NCBI GenBank assembly: GCA_028751875.1
Contig: CM054153.1
Location: 14,850,912-14,914,911, forward strand
Direction: 5' to 3'
DNA: 64,000 nt
DNA from: Rapana venosa
Taxonomy: Eukaryota; Mollusca; Gastropoda; Neogastropoda; Muricidae
In this document: piece by piece, positions 1-15,700 of the stretch
Layout of the letters: each line of letters opens with the position of its first letter
Numbering within the stretch: the stretch's first letter is position 1
Notes under the pieces: model-generated
The model's database searches: none
The model's input: only the letters and a program-made list of their open reading frames with translations
Told to the model about the DNA's origin: nothing
Program-made: the position numbers and the translations under genes

Positions 1-1772
<1,772 letters not shown>

Positions 1773-4700
1773 CCTCTGTAGTGATTGTGTTGGCTGCTGC
1801 TGTTTCTGGGGATTTTTTTGTTTTGTTTTTTAGGTGTTTTTTGTTTTTTTGTGTCGTTGCTTGGTTCCACATGACAGCTGTCGTGTCTCCATGTTGTTGA
1901 GCTGTGTGGACTGACTCTTGTGGCTCTGCAATGGCTGTAGAGGCTGTTCCATCCACTGAGCCAAGAGGTCTACATGTGCGATGCGTCCTGGATTCTTCAG
2001 AGGGGAACAAGAAATGTTGAGGACCACTTGTTTATGGCCTTGTCTATGACAAACTGTTCTGTTCGCGTACTATCAACTGGCCAACATATTGAGTGTATGG
2101 GAGGACATGTCCTGCATGCTTGGGTTTGACTTTGTCTATCATTAACTGGCTAACAGTTGAGTGTATGTGACTAAATGTGTTGGGTGACAGGTTGTAACAG
2201 TATCATATAAAGAGTGCAAAATGGAGTGAGTGAGCCAAAAAGCGAAAATCTGGTAAAGCCAGATTTGTTCTTGAAACATGTGTATTCCATTAGCTTGTGT
2301 AAATTGCGGTGAATTTGTATAACAGTGGGATTATTCTGTATGGTCAATTACTGAGCTTTGTTCCAAGTTCTAAGATGTTTTATAAAGCTCACTCCGTCCC
2401 ATGATGTGTTGCAGCAGAAGGGGTTGCATGGGCAGGTTGTTTTAACAAGTATGACAACTATCACTATCTGCTTTGGAGCAGTTCTTGGTTTATTGGACTG
2501 ATAACTGAGAGGCTGAGGGTTTGATCCCTGTAAGAAAAAGGCAGGTGTGTGATTTTTCTGGCTTCTCTCCATATCTGAATGAGTACAGGCTCGGTGGGAA
2601 GACGGGAGTCAGGCAGTTGAATTTCATCCACTTCATGGATGCCAGTTTGAAAATGTTGCTCAAAATGACCCATCCAGTTCTGCTGGTGTCTGTATATCTT
2701 TGTTGCGGTGGAATCTGGATATATTTTAAAAGAAAGTAAAGTCATCTCGTATTTAAATCCAAAATATGAGTAGACTAGATTGCCTTAGATTCATCATTGC
2801 AATCCATACACCGATGAACCATAATGCAGTAACGAAAATGTCAATTGCGTGACCATTTGTGCTGTGCTCTTTTGTGACCCATTCTCGGTTTCTCCTCCTA
2901 TTCCATATCTATGAGGAGCTCTTGTAAAAACAAAAAAAAAGGTGTCTGCAGGATTCATGGGTGAGTGTGCTTTCAGGTATACAATGAGAGAGACGCAGTG
3001 ATTGTCATGGTGTCAGAAGGGGAATGGTGATGATCACCCCTTACTGGGCATTTCACTTGGTCTGATGTATTTTGACTTAGTTATCATTGTCACAGTAGCT
3101 GATGTTTTCTATCAGAGTGACTGCAGAGGTTCTTCCATTCGGTAGCTTTATTCCTTACATTGCATTAATCATTTGTCCATTGGAAATTGTTGGGTCTTGA
3201 GGTGAGACAGATTAAACTTGGGTGTTGCTGTGTATGATGAGAGTGGGACAAGCAGCACTGGGTGGTACAGGAATTTCTGCCTGGTAATTTTTTTCTAGTT
3301 TGTTAACTCCCTTTTTGAGTCTTTTCAGCCAGTGGAAATCTGAGAGTGAAATGAAAGTTAATAATTTTTATTTGAGACATGAATGTGTGTCTTGAGTACA
3401 CTTTAGAGTAGGTGTATAATATTTATTGAGCCGCCTTTCTTCACTTTAAAATTAAGTGATCAACATCATTGGTTAGTAACGTAGTACCTCACTTCTGGTT
3501 TTGTGAGAAAGCTGTCTCGTAGGGTCCTAAAGGAAGCTAAATAATTAGTGTGGTAGCATAGAGGAGATTTTGTTTTAAAGCACTATTGATCTCACACAAT
3601 TTTTATAGTCTAAATATTAATAACCCTTTTCATCCCACATACAACTGAGCAATTTCATTCTCAAAACCAAGTAAATTTCAAGCAGTGACTGCTGAAAGAA
3701 TGCGATGGGAGAAAAATTTTCAATAAAAGTATGTTTTTAATAGATTGTTATGGAATTTAGTGTGTATGCTAAAAGAGAAGTTTGATAGCAGGTTGTAAAT
3801 GCATGTGAAAAAATCTGGTTAGGTTTTATAACCACTCACCCTCTATCACCCCTACCTTGACAATGACCCCACCCCCTCACACTCTGACCTCATATGTTTG
3901 TTTTGTGTGATCTAGAAGTGCTGATTTCAGTCAGCATTTTCTTCTTCACTCACACTGCTATCAGTGTCGATTTCAATCTCATTACTATTATTCTCATCTA
4001 AAAGAGGATCCCACCACTACTCACTGAAGCTATCCGTGAACGATCGCTCATGAACCCCAGAAATTGATAAATTTCTTTCATTTTCCATGTTGTCTGCTCA
4101 CACAGTGAGCATAGGAAGAACCAAGAGTAATCTCCCTTCATATAAAAGAAAGTCAGCAAGGCTAACCAAAACTATTCACCAAAAACGTAAGCAATTTTCG
4201 GGACACGAGTCCCTCGTTCCACAGTCTCTGCTAAACAACGAGTAAGTCACGAGGGATTCGTGCCGTGGGAAGAAATGTGTTAAAAAGGGAATTTTTGTTT
4301 TGGTATGCTTCATGCTGGTAAAAAAAAAATGGAGACAATTTTTTTTTAAATGACATGATAAATTATACACTGGACATCATTTTACTAGCTCTTTGCATTT
4401 CCCCTCTGTTAGAAACAAGAATAGGGTGTTTATTTTGTTTTCATATTTATTCTTGTTTTTAGAAACTGTAATAAATTCTGAAATGATAAATTGAAATGAA
4501 AATGTTCATGGAGTGTACATGAATTCACTTTTTACTTTCAATAGACCGAGAAAAATGTGCTATTTGTCATGCAGTATATGATGTAATCTGTTCAGAGAAA
4601 AAAAGTATTGATACGTGAATTTATTAATTATATTAATAAGCAAAGAATTTTTAGTTCTAAAGAGTATTAATGACAGAAAGCATGCATGTATTTTTGCCAT

Positions 4701-5304
4701 CAAGTTTGTGTAGTTTTGTAGACTTCCATTTTGCAGTTTATGCGTTATACATTTTTATTTTTATGGTTTAATCTGACATCAATCCTAATACCATCCAGAT
4801 TTTCAAATTGATTGCAATTTTTTTCCCAAATCAATAACTATCTTACAAGTTTTTTCTGAAGTTAAGGTGTGCAGCTATGTAAGTTGTCATTGGCCTAAGA
4901 ATTGATGTAGCTTAGGATACATGAATTGGGTCTTTTCTAGAATTCAGATAAATGAAGACAAAATCTTCAAAAGGACTCTCAGTTTGTACTGTTGCTCAGC
5001 ATGGTCCAGATAATGCAAATATAGATCTGTATGAGTGGGGAGGGGGGAGGGGGATATGCTGAGATGTGAAGTATTTGTGTGGGTGGGGAGAAAATATGGA
5101 GCGAAATTGGGAGGACAATTCCCCACTCTTCCCCCTCCCCAAAAAAACCCAACAACAACAACCCAACAACAACAAACAAACCAAAAGTAATATTGATTGC
5201 AACCTGTTTTACAAAGCCACACCTGTTTCCATTTTGTTTTAAAGGTAGGGTAAGCAAGCACAATGCTGTAATACTGTCAATTAATTCATGTGTACTTATT
5301 GATA

Positions 5305-5495
5305 AAAGGTAAAGGTGTCCCATAACCTATAAGGTTGTAGGGGAGCTAGGCATCGGTTACTTCACTTCTTTAGGGGCCAGCATATTGAGGGCGGCGCCCA
5401 TCTCCTCTCCCTCGCTGCTTTACCTTCCCTGACCCTAAAGAGGCAGGTACCCATTTACAGCTGGGTGAACTAGGGACTGTGCTGAAGCCAAAGTA
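5305..5495 (-). repeat. 5'-truncated tRNA/5S-type SINE copy
   Basis: About 190 bp match the copy at 41033-41330 closely, sharing AGGGCGGCGCCCATCTCCTC and ACCCATTTACAGCTGGGTGA. The GGTAAA-type tail is at the low-coordinate end, so the element points to the minus strand. Similarity stops at CTGAAGCCAA near 5490, so the 5S-like and tRNA-like head is missing. This is the usual 5' truncation of a LINE-mobilised element. Confidence 0.8.
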
Positions 5496-5979
5496 TAAAT
5501 AATAGGTCACTTTGTCAAGTCATACTGGTGTTAGTTCTTGACAAACAGAATTAAATGGTAATTAAAGGCAAGGAGATTGCGTAAGACTTTCACAACTTTT
5601 CCGAGGTACTTAGGTGCTTTTAACAGTGGATAAAATAGTGAACAGTTAAAAATAAGATGAGTAATAGGAGATTACTTAAAACTCAGACCTACAGAAGATT
5701 GGAACTGGGGTTTGTGTTAATTGATTTGTTCATCACCTGCCTAACCCATTGTCAGTCTCAATTCACCTTTCCCAAACTTAAGGAGAGAAAAAAAAAGACA
5801 GCAAAGATGTTAGTGTTTCTTTTTTCGCAATGCAGAGCTCTCTCTCTCGCTCTCTTTTTTTAATCGTTAAAAGCACAAGTATGTATGGATGACAAAATTT
5901 TTTAGAGCACTTTCTGTTTTGTTTCTAATTGTCAGACACTTTTGTGCATCAATTACAAAGCTGTTTTGGATGTGATGAT

Positions 5980-6200
5980 GAAAAAGATAAACTGCTTTCA
6001 TTGATTTAAGAGATTTGAGGGATAGAAGAGACCAGTTTTTTTGGCAAGGGTTTATTTGTTGGGTTTTTCGTTGTTTGTTTTTTATAGAAAAAGATAAACT
6101 GCTTTCATTGATTTAAGAGATTTGAAGGATAGAAGAGACCAGTTTTTTGGCAAGGGTTTATTTGTTTTGTTTGCTTTTTGTTGGGTTTTTGTTGTTGTTT
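5980..6200. repeat. tandem duplication, 107-bp unit, two copies
   Basis: The segment starting GAAAAAGATAAACTGCTTTC at 5980 is repeated from 6087 with only a few differences, up to about 6200. Both copies carry GATAGAAGAGACCAG and a T/G-rich end. High identity suggests a recent local duplication. Confidence 0.9.
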
Positions 6201-8699
6201 TTTTTTGCCACTAATAGCGAACTTAAATCATGATTGGGGGCTGAATGACTTAACTATTTAAAATAACCTTTGGTTGAAAGCGCATGGGCTTAACTGTTGT
6301 TTTGACTAACCGTTGAGGAGACTTTTCTTAGGATTTACTGTTATGATTCCATTCCCCTTCGAGTTTTTTGGGAACCCCCCCTAAAAACTAAGGTCATGTG
6401 TGTATGAACAAATGCACATGTTACGTTATGCTTCAGAAACAGTAAGGATTCCTTTTGAGATTTCATGAGTGTATTGTTAACAATAATAAAATTGCTTCAC
6501 TGTAGAGCAGTTGGTCATTTCTTCATTGGACAGTCATACTAGGTTTTACTACTACACAAGTGCTTAGTTGATGGAGTAGCTAATTAATTTGAAATTTGCC
6601 ACATCAAGTTCTCTCATGTATCGGGGAATGGTTTTTATGGCCAAGTCTGAATAGTCCCATGACTAGCCTCCTTAATGGATTCAGTAGAATGGGAGGGGGG
6701 ACAGGCTCTGCCAGGATCAACCTGCCCCACAACACATTGCCTAAAAATGTCAGTGTGGTGCTGCAACGACTCTGCAAGAAGTTAAGAGCTCTCGATGTGA
6801 AGTCAGCTCAGGAGATTTCAGTCCTCTAGTTAATAATAAAACAATCCCTTACATTCAACAAAGTGACTATGGGGGTGGGGGGTTCACTTCTTCATTCCAG
6901 CTGGCTGAACAGACTCGATAAAATGGATTTAAAGCTTTTGAAAGTGACCATAATATTTACGTGAAGACTATGGTTTTTTTTTAAATTTTATTTTTTTCCT
7001 GAGGTCACCAGATGTTTTGAGCTTGAATTCCATCTTCACAGTTTTGTTATGATTGTGATTGATTGGCAAGTTGTTTTTAAGTCAAAGATTATTTGTGGGT
7101 GGTTGTTGTGTTTTGTTTGGTTGATTTTTTTTGGGGGGGGAGAGAGGGGGGGAGGGGGTTAGTGTATATATTTGATACTTACATACATACAGTGTGATAT
7201 TCAATAATTTTTTGAAAAATTTTGGTATCTGGAGGTGTTTTTTTGTGTTTATTTTAAAAGGTTTTCAATCAATAAAGCTGTTTTGGGGGTTGGGGAGGGG
7301 AGTGGATGGCTTTGTGTATAGTGCACAGGTGCACCATTTTCACTTCATTCTGCTAGGTTTTGGATATGTACCATTTCATTTTTTGTGAAAGATACTCAGA
7401 TATTTCCCTTTTTAAAGTTCATATTAGAGAAAAATACTGACCACTAACTGACTAACATGTAAAATATCAATTATACAATTTTACTTATTGGAAGAATTTT
7501 TCAGTTGCACATTCAGGTTTGTGTCAGTATAGCTTTGCTCATATGTTTAGTATAATTGCTGTCAAGCTGTGAATTTTTTTTGTTTATAAATAAGTAATGG
7601 GTATAAATACCTCAGATGTAATACCCCCCACTTAATAATCACCATTGTTCATATTTCAACAATACTGGTGTGTCCTGTATGTTGTCACATTCATTTGCTG
7701 AGTTGTAGGTCATCTGCTGCTGCCAGTTACTTATTTCTGGTGTGCCTAAACTCAGAACAGTTTTGGTGTTTGTTTATTTTGTTATCTAGTGTGTCACTGC
7801 TGTGATTCCAGGCTAAACCGGATTCAGTCATTTTCATGGGAGAAGAGGGCATGAAGTGAGGATTGCTTGCTTGATCCATGGTGTCGGTCTACAATTGTGA
7901 TTAGTTCCTTTAAAAGTTCAGTGGTTTGTAGATTTTATCAACCCAATAACTTTTGTATGTTCAATCTTTGGGCTGGTTCTGTGTTTCTCATGCTTTGTTA
8001 TGGTCTTAAACTGCAGCAGATTAGGATACTAGTTGTACCTCCTTTAAAAACTCATGTTCTTGGCCTTTAAAACTGAAAAGTGTCTTAAAGTACATGTGCG
8101 TACTAGTATATCCTCCTTGGGTACTTTTTGAGGGTTCTGGGCCTGCTTCCATGGATACCCCTTGAAATTCTGCCTGCCCAAGACATGCAGATTTATCCCA
8201 GGTAGATTGTTTGAAATGACCCCAGCTATAGGGATGGGACTCTTCAGGTTGATGGCTTACAGTAGTTGCCTGTGAAATTCTAGTTTCTGGAATTTTGAGC
8301 TAGACTTAGATAAGGTGTACGAGAATTAGCACCAGAACAGTGGGCAGACAGTGAAATGTTTTTCTCACTCCTATTTGTGCTGTGGATCCTATACTGGAGA
8401 TGCAATCTCATGTTGTTTGTAGCAGGTGTATGGGTAGTTCTCAACTGCTATGAGGCTATAGTTGGCAAGTGTATTTCTTATTGGCCTGGGATGGTATTTC
8501 TTGAATGATGGGACCATCCAGCTAAGATCTGTCAAGATTGTTACCACTGGGAACTTGACGTAGACTTTCTGCAGACAGTTTTTAGGCATGTAGGAGAGGC
8601 TTCTTCCTGGTGATGGAGATCATGGCGTTCCTAGTTGCAGAATTTTGTGACAGTTGTTACTCCACTTTTCGAAGTACTGTATCTTTTTTATACCACATT

Positions 8700-8815
8700 T
8701 CTCAGCTAGAGCTATGGGGTTCACCAGTGGTGAGATAGATTTTTTTTTATGCAACCGTTTCTGCCCACCATCAAGGTAGCCACATTCTGACCTCAGGGAT
8801 GCAATGTATCTAAAT
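8700..8815 (-). repeat. partial SINE copy, family with tRNA head
   Basis: It shares GGTAGCCACATTC and the following GACCTCAGGGATG with the full copy at 19293-19620, and also the preceding ATGCAACCGTTT..CCCACC. Only the 3' half is present. The strand follows the tRNA head of the full copy. Confidence 0.6.
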
Positions 8816-10971
8816 CTACTAGGAAAATAAAAGGATTGAAAGGAGCAAATTTGTTTTTATGGCATGGTGTCCCTATAAATGGTCCTTTATTGGCACAGAG
8901 GTAGTTACTATACAAGAGGAAGAATGTCTGGAACTGAATGATAAAGGAAAGTTATCACTACGAACTTGGCAGATGGTTGACTTCATGAGACTGGGATTTG
9001 CTGTGTCTCTGTGAGATAAACTGACAGCACCGTCATCAATAGCCTGCTGGATCCTATGTAACTTGTTTTCAGTTGAACATGATGTTTGTCTATGGATGCC
9101 ATAGTAGTAGAGCTTGAATTGTGGAATATGCTGCATGTCTCTTTCCTCTCATAGGCTTTGCTGTCAGGTTGTTAAGTGTTGTACTCAGTTGTGTCGGGCT
9201 GGACGTGTGGAATCTGAGATAGGCACTATTAGGGTGATGCGCTGACCAAGGTATGCAAGATCTTAGGAAGATAAGTACACATGCAGTTTTGATTCTAGGC
9301 AAGACTATTGCATATCTTTTCATTTGGCTACAACAAAGTTATGCTGTGTGTATTATTTTTTATAATCTGATTGCTCATTTTCGTCGGTGTTTCTCTGAGC
9401 AGTCGCCATTAAGTTAATTACTGTTGTGCTTCTTTTTTAAAAACTGGATGGAAGTGTTACCCCCCATAATATAGGAGCAAACAAGAATAACCTATTTTAA
9501 AGAAAATCTGTGACCCCCAAAGCTTTTCTTTGTTGCCTTTACACTGAAGTTGAATCCTTGTCGAAATTGGGGGGGTTCCTGATAGTATAAACAAACTATA
9601 GTTGTACAAAGATCAGGCAACAAAATGCAATTGATGGACTTAATAGTAACAGTTATTGACCAAGTTGACTGCAGCTGTGAAAACTATTTCTGGATAACAA
9701 AACCACTGTGGCCAGATAGATTGGTCAATTTTGAGCAGGAGGGGCATAGTTCCTTTCCTTTTTATCTCAAAGTTTCAGGACCCATTTTTCTGAAATCCTA
9801 GAATCAACACTGCATGTATTGTATCTGTCAGGATTTCTTTGCCATTATGCTGCTTTGTGCACCCTGCTTGCGTAGCCAGTGAAGAGGGGGTTGAAGGTAA
9901 AGATTAATTTTATTGTCTTGGGACCCATTAGCATTGTGCTTTGGCAAGCAAGATCCTGTGCTGTGGTTTTTGTCTGTAGTGGTCAGTTTGGTCAAGTCTA
10001 TTTGTGGAGATCTTGGTTTATTGTCTCATCTGAAAGACTTGCTGGTGAATGGAGTTGGAACCAGTGAGAAGTCTGGCAACGCAAAACCTCGCCCTCACAC
10101 TAACTCGCTCACCAAATTTTCTCCCTCTCCACCCTCCATTAAATAACACTGGTTTTAGGTAGCACAAGAGGCCCCCCCAAAATAGTCTGCTAATCTGTTC
10201 AACCTGTAACTTGCCATTCCACTGTTTTGAAATGATAAGGTTTCTCAACCCTCTTTGGGTCATATAATTTATTTCATAAAAAAAAAAAATCGGAGAAAAA
10301 CCTTTATGAAAATATATACTACTGCATCTGTTTCTTGGGAAAAATTCCCGGCAGGCTAACAGTAAAGCGATACTTGCAACTTCATTTTTGTATATGATAA
10401 TTTTTTGCCTTTCAGCAGTAAACTTTTTTAAAATTTCAAATTGAATTTATCTTTCATTGTCAGCAAATTCCCCACAGCTGTGGCTTCTCTCAGCCTGCCA
10501 CCACATATATGCCCCCCCCCCCCCCAAAAAAAAAGTTTTTTCATTTTTAAAGAGAATCTAAGCACATCAACTTAAGTGACTGTTTGGGAAGAAAAATACA
10601 AAAGGGGGAGGGGATATTGAGTACCCAAGTAAATTTGAGATATACCATTCTTTTTGAAATGTGGAATTTATGGCATAATACCACTTTTGGCTTCAAGGGG
10701 TGGCTGATATGGCTGTACTCCTTGAGCACAGCACTCTTTCAGGCAGTGTGTCAAGGGCGAGTTGCAGGCTGAGTTTTAATGTGATAAATGTGCAAGATTT
10801 CCTTTGCATATATATATAATAAGATATTAGAGGCCAACAGTTTTGCAGAGAATGGGTTGTTTTGGGACCTAGATTAGTTGGGGGGCCTCTTGTGATTACT
10901 GAGTAGGAGATAATGACCGTTGCTATTTATTGCTTTCCATCTTTGTAGACTGTACATGTATGGCCACTTGT

Positions 10972-11090
10972 ACATACATGTACTGGCATTGTGGGTTGAT
11001 GTACAAGTGGCCATACATGTACTGGCATTGTGGGTTGATGTACAAGGGGCCATACATGTACTGGCATTGTGGGTTGATGTACCAGTGGCC
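10972..11090. repeat. 39-bp minisatellite, about three copies
   Basis: Three near-identical units of about 39 bp share ATACATGTACTGGCATTGTG and GGTTGATGTACAAG. The last unit degrades into GTACCAGTGGCC. Because 39 is divisible by three, frames stay open on both strands, but the peptides (YMYWHCGLMYKWP) look like repeat translations rather than a gene. Confidence 0.9.
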
Positions 11091-12196
11091 GGGTTGGGGA
11101 GCAGTATTTTTACTTGGGGGCGGCACCAAAAAATCTCGAACTTCGAGATAGTGCAATTCGCCCCAAACAAATTTAGCTGCAGATTTTACTACCGGTAGGA
11201 ACGAACCTCCCACCCCCCCAAAATTTTAGCTCACAAAATAAGCGGAAGAAAGACATTGGTGTGCGCAAGTGCTTTATTTTTTTTTTTATTGCTACAGATA
11301 TCAATTATTTGCAAGTGTTAATAACACTTCACTACCATTCCACACATTCTACTTGTTTTCATTCATCTGAGGGGTCTGCAATAAATAAATTTTGAACAAG
11401 AGTGTGTGGTGCTCGAATGGATGTGTATGCACGAGTATACATAATTGGTTATGGCTGGGGAGCTCAAGCACAGAGCATGAACTACTTCAAAACGGGTCAG
11501 GCTGTAAAACCGACACCCCCAAACAATTTAGATAAGTTTTGCCCTATGCTCCCCAGCCATATTAAACAGCCCATGTCAGCATATTATATAAACCTAGCAG
11601 GCATGCGCACAGTGTATAAAAAGAGGGGACAGGAAATCACAGAATTATGACTGGACAATGAACATGATCCAAAACTTCATTAGCTCCCTTGTTCTCTGAA
11701 AGTGACCTATGACCTTTATCAACAGTGCACTTTCAATTGTTTAAAAGGAATGCATTTTTCAGTATTCGAGTAGGCATGCCTGCTAGCCAAGTTGGTTTCA
11801 TGATTCCTATACTAAAATCACATATAAAGGTGGAAAAAAAAAAGCATCATCGAGGTACTATTCTGAAACTTCATGTTGTGTCCTGGGCAAACAGATCCTG
11901 GGACACTGTAAATGGCCACTGCTACCCTTTTCTAGGAAAGGTGCATTGGATTTTAATGCATGTAAAAGGTGAAGTGTGCATTCACACACTAGACCTTACT
12001 CTAATGGAAAAAAAAAAATAGAGCCCTATACATGCCTGTGCAGGAAGTTTGCATTGCTTTTACGCTCCTATGGGGCATGAAAGAGTTTTGGATATGCCTC
12101 TTGGCTGTGTACTATACTGCACAAACACTACGCACATATTCAGAACTTTAAAAAAACACAACCCACCTATTAACCACGTTACTAATCACCCCCAAA

Positions 12197-12701
12197 TTAG
12201 AGACTAAAAAGCAAAATCAGTGTGATCAGCATCACAGCCAACCCAGCCCCTCTTCTCCCACCTCCTCCTTTCATCGACAAACGACTGGGATGTGTGTCCA
12301 TACCCTCCTTACCTACACCCCGACTGCGTCGTATCCCGTTATGATCCACGTTACGAAGCTGCCCGTTTTCTGCATCTCCTCCAAGCCGGGACGTGTGGTA
12401 GTAACGCGTGTACTGGGTGGTGGTGGGACTGGAGGTGGTGTTGGAGGTGGTCAGCCGACGTGGGGTCAAAGAACACGTGTCCTCCTCCTCCTGGTTCGGC
12501 TTGAAGCCTGGACACTGCCAGGGCTGGAAGTCCTTGATGCTGGACAGGGGGGTGGGTGCCATCACCCAGGACAGGGCATCGTGGACGGTCAGCACGTACA
12601 CATCGTCCATGGAGGACAGTCTCTGCAGGAAGGCGTCCAAGGCATCCAGATGATAGTCCGTCTCCAGCCACTTGGAGTGAAGGTTCACGTACAGGGGTGC
12701 T
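12197..12701 (-). CDS. deacetylase exon 6: last catalytic block, linker and hydrophobic tail
   Basis: The acceptor is AACCAG|A, completing an Arg codon. It encodes APLYVNLHSKWLETD, then DDVYVLTVHDALSWVMAPTP and FQPWQC, the end of the catalytic domain. About 85 residues rich in Ser, Thr, Pro and Gly follow, then GLAVMLITLILLFSL at the very C-terminus. That arrangement suggests GPI or tail anchoring rather than the fully secreted form known from insects. An unrecognised intron removing part of the linker cannot be excluded. Confidence 0.88.
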
Positions 12702-15700
12702 CTGGTTTGTTGCGGCGTTTGCGAAAACGGAAAAGAAGGAAAATTGAAATAGGAAAGGTAAATAAAAAATATAAATCTTATGGCAATTTAACATGAAACT
12801 ATAATATATTAACATTTTGGAGAAGAAAAAAAAATCTCAAACTGACTGGCCAAAATTTTTTTAATGAGTTGACACTGTTGAAGACTGTTGCATTTTGCTC
12901 AAAAGTGTAGTTTTGTTAACAAAGAAAAAAGTCCACCTATGAAATAAAATTCTAATTAGTAATACACAATTTATTATTCATGAGCTTTACTTTAGAGGAC
13001 AAACCAAAATTAATGAAGGAGATTCAAATTCCATTTATATCATTAGTTACATGAAGTACAGACTGTAACTGATCACATTTCAAAGCAAAGATTGAATAAA
13101 GGGTTTTTTTTTTTTAAGTATTTCATACTCGTAACATTTTTTTTCCTAATGATGCTGCCAGTAATTTTTCGGTCACTCCTGTACAATCCTCTATTGGATG
13201 TTACAGTATAACATGATATTCTTGCAAATGTCTACGTCTGATTTAGGCGCCTCCGATTTAAAAACTTGGTACAGCTTGCTTAGAACTATTTCTGGATAAG
13301 CAATTTCTAGTTCTTGACACCGTTAAAGTGGTTTTTAATTTTTTGAGGAAAAAAAGAGGAAACTATAGCCTTACAAATATAATTTTACTGCTCAAATGGT
13401 ACCACTGAACATATAAAAGTTCTGTATCAAAACTAATTTTTTTTATAATTACCTATTAGTCAATATTCTCCAATTTTCATTCAAAACTGTTCTATTTGAT
13501 GTAAATTTGTGGTAAATTATTTACCAAAAAAAAAAAGGGGGAAAACCCCCAAAAAGGATTCTTATACAATCCCCCTGACGTTTTGTTTTTCTCCCCATAA
13601 TTGTTAGTATGCTTTGAACACTTCATGGTGAAGTTTATTCAGATCCTTGTTTTTAATTTAAACTTTGCTTTTAAAACAACAAAAATAATATTATTGATTC
13701 TCTCTAGTAGTTATCTGATCTTATTTTTCTTAGGCTATTAATGTACAATTTTAGAGCATGCATTTTCTTGCACCTTATTTTTTTGTTGCACTTTTCTGTT
13801 TGCTTGGGGGTTGTTGTTTTTTTTTTGGGGGGGAGGGAGGGGGGATACTTATTCAGTCTTTCTTGCTGTTGTACTCAGATATGAATATTTTCTGTTCTAA
13901 TTTAATTTTCTTCTTGTGGGGAGGGGGGCAGCAAGAAGTATTTACAAATAAACCAAGTGCTATAGCTGTTCTGCCATGGGTGAAGTCTAATTTTTTTTAG
14001 CCACAGTTTGTTCATAGTCTTATTTCTGAGAACTTTTCTGTACAGCCGTTTGTAAACCTTGAATAACAGAGCAGAGGTATTTGATCTCTCATATTTGCAA
14101 CGGACCAAGCCATGGAGCAGCATCACAACAGTAAGGACTGTTGTCTCTCTAAAAAGATTATATAAATTCTACCCATTACCATGGAGGGAAATTGTGTGCT
14201 AGGTGAACTTAAAACTACAGCCCAAGGTAACTACCAACAGTTGTGTCCTATCTTAATAATACCTAGCACTGTGCTTTGCTCCTGGAAGGGAGGCAATTAG
14301 CATACCCCTTCACAAAAGGGATTCCAAATTATTACCAAATGGGGCATTTACTTATTTCTGTTTGCTTTCAAACCACACTGCATTAGTTATGGTTGCATTC
14401 AAGATCTTTTCTATAATTTTGATTTTGTCATTTTAAAAATTATTCATTTATTTATTGGTTCCTCAGAGTTCCAAGATTCAGCAATGGCAAGATTTTACAT
14501 GACTATTTTTTCCCACTAGGTAGTCACATTCCAACTTCAGAGAAGTGTCATAATTCTGTTCCCTGTTTAAGAACATTTATGTGTATAACCTGACAAATTT
14601 TGTGCTAAGTATGGCAAACTGTAGAGCCTTTTACCTCAATATTTTTTATAAGTATAATTATAACCTCATTTCGATTTACAGAATAGAAGATATATTGTGC
14701 AAGTGGAAAATATAACGGTCTGCAGCCACAATACACACAAACCCATTTACCTAACAACTGTTAGATACAATTAGATAAAGTAGCTAGTGTATCCTCTTTG
14801 GGGCACCTGCTGTGTCAAACCCCACACATAAGAAGATGCACAAAATAATCGGATAATCCATCTTTATCTTGTTGAACTTTTTTGTCTACAGTATAAAAAT
14901 TGGTTCATCCTTATCACAAGAATAATAGCTAGAAATTGGTTTTAAGACAATAACCCGCATGTTTGAACTCTCTCAGCAGGCTTTATTCATTATTTTAATG
15001 AGCAGGGTTTTCAACTGTTGCCGAGTTCCTTTTTAAAATTTTTTTTTTTTAAAGCAAACCACAAAGAAAAAAATCTTAGCTTTGTGAAGCAATATTCAAT
15101 TTCTTGAAACAAAGTTGTCAGAAAATTTAAATCAAAATAAAATTCAAGAAACACTTAAAAGTTACGTGATACCCAGCAAGGGGAATAATACAAGCATTAT
15201 GACTCAAGTAGTGGTTTTCCAATATTAGCCTCCCTTCTTCATCAGTGACCATGTGAAATGGCCCTCACATAATTATTTCCTTTCTTTAACCCACTGGGCC
15301 CTATATTTTTTATTTGCTTGCTCAGGAGGTTTTGAAAAGAAGTTTGTTGTTATTGCTTGCATTGAAGGTTGTATTCTTTTATAAAGCCTGTACATCACCA
15401 TCGTTGCAAGATATTGTACATGTATGTAGCATGTGGATACTGTGTATCAAAGATTTTTGACACACATAATTTGAAATAAGTTACAAGATCTTTAAGATAA
15501 AAAATGATGGCAGATGCATATTTATTGCAAGTATATATTTTTTAATGACTTCAAAATAAAAGATTTTGGTTACAAAAGAAGCAAAGCATGAAAGAAAAAT
15601 GTATTGACCAAAATACATAGTGAATGTGTACCGCAAATTTGATGTTTTAAGATGGAAAAGGCTAACGATTAATAATAGCAGAAAAACATACTCAGGCAGA

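Larger units (their letters stand above)
1773..12196. other. GOLPH3 3'UTR and intergenic region
   Basis: No coding exon is recognised here. The GOLPH3 3'UTR starts at 1773, but its end cannot be fixed because several AATAAA signals occur (for example near 3722 and 6485). The 3'UTR of the deacetylase gene runs leftward from 12196. The stretch also holds a truncated SINE (5305-5495), a 107-bp tandem duplication (5980-6200), a partial SINE (8700-8815) and a 39-bp minisatellite (10972-11090). The small ORFs look random, being low complexity or without recognisable domains. Confidence 0.6.

Noticed and set aside
12290..12796. Plus-strand ORF of 168 codons
   Set aside because: Antisense shadow of deacetylase exon 6.
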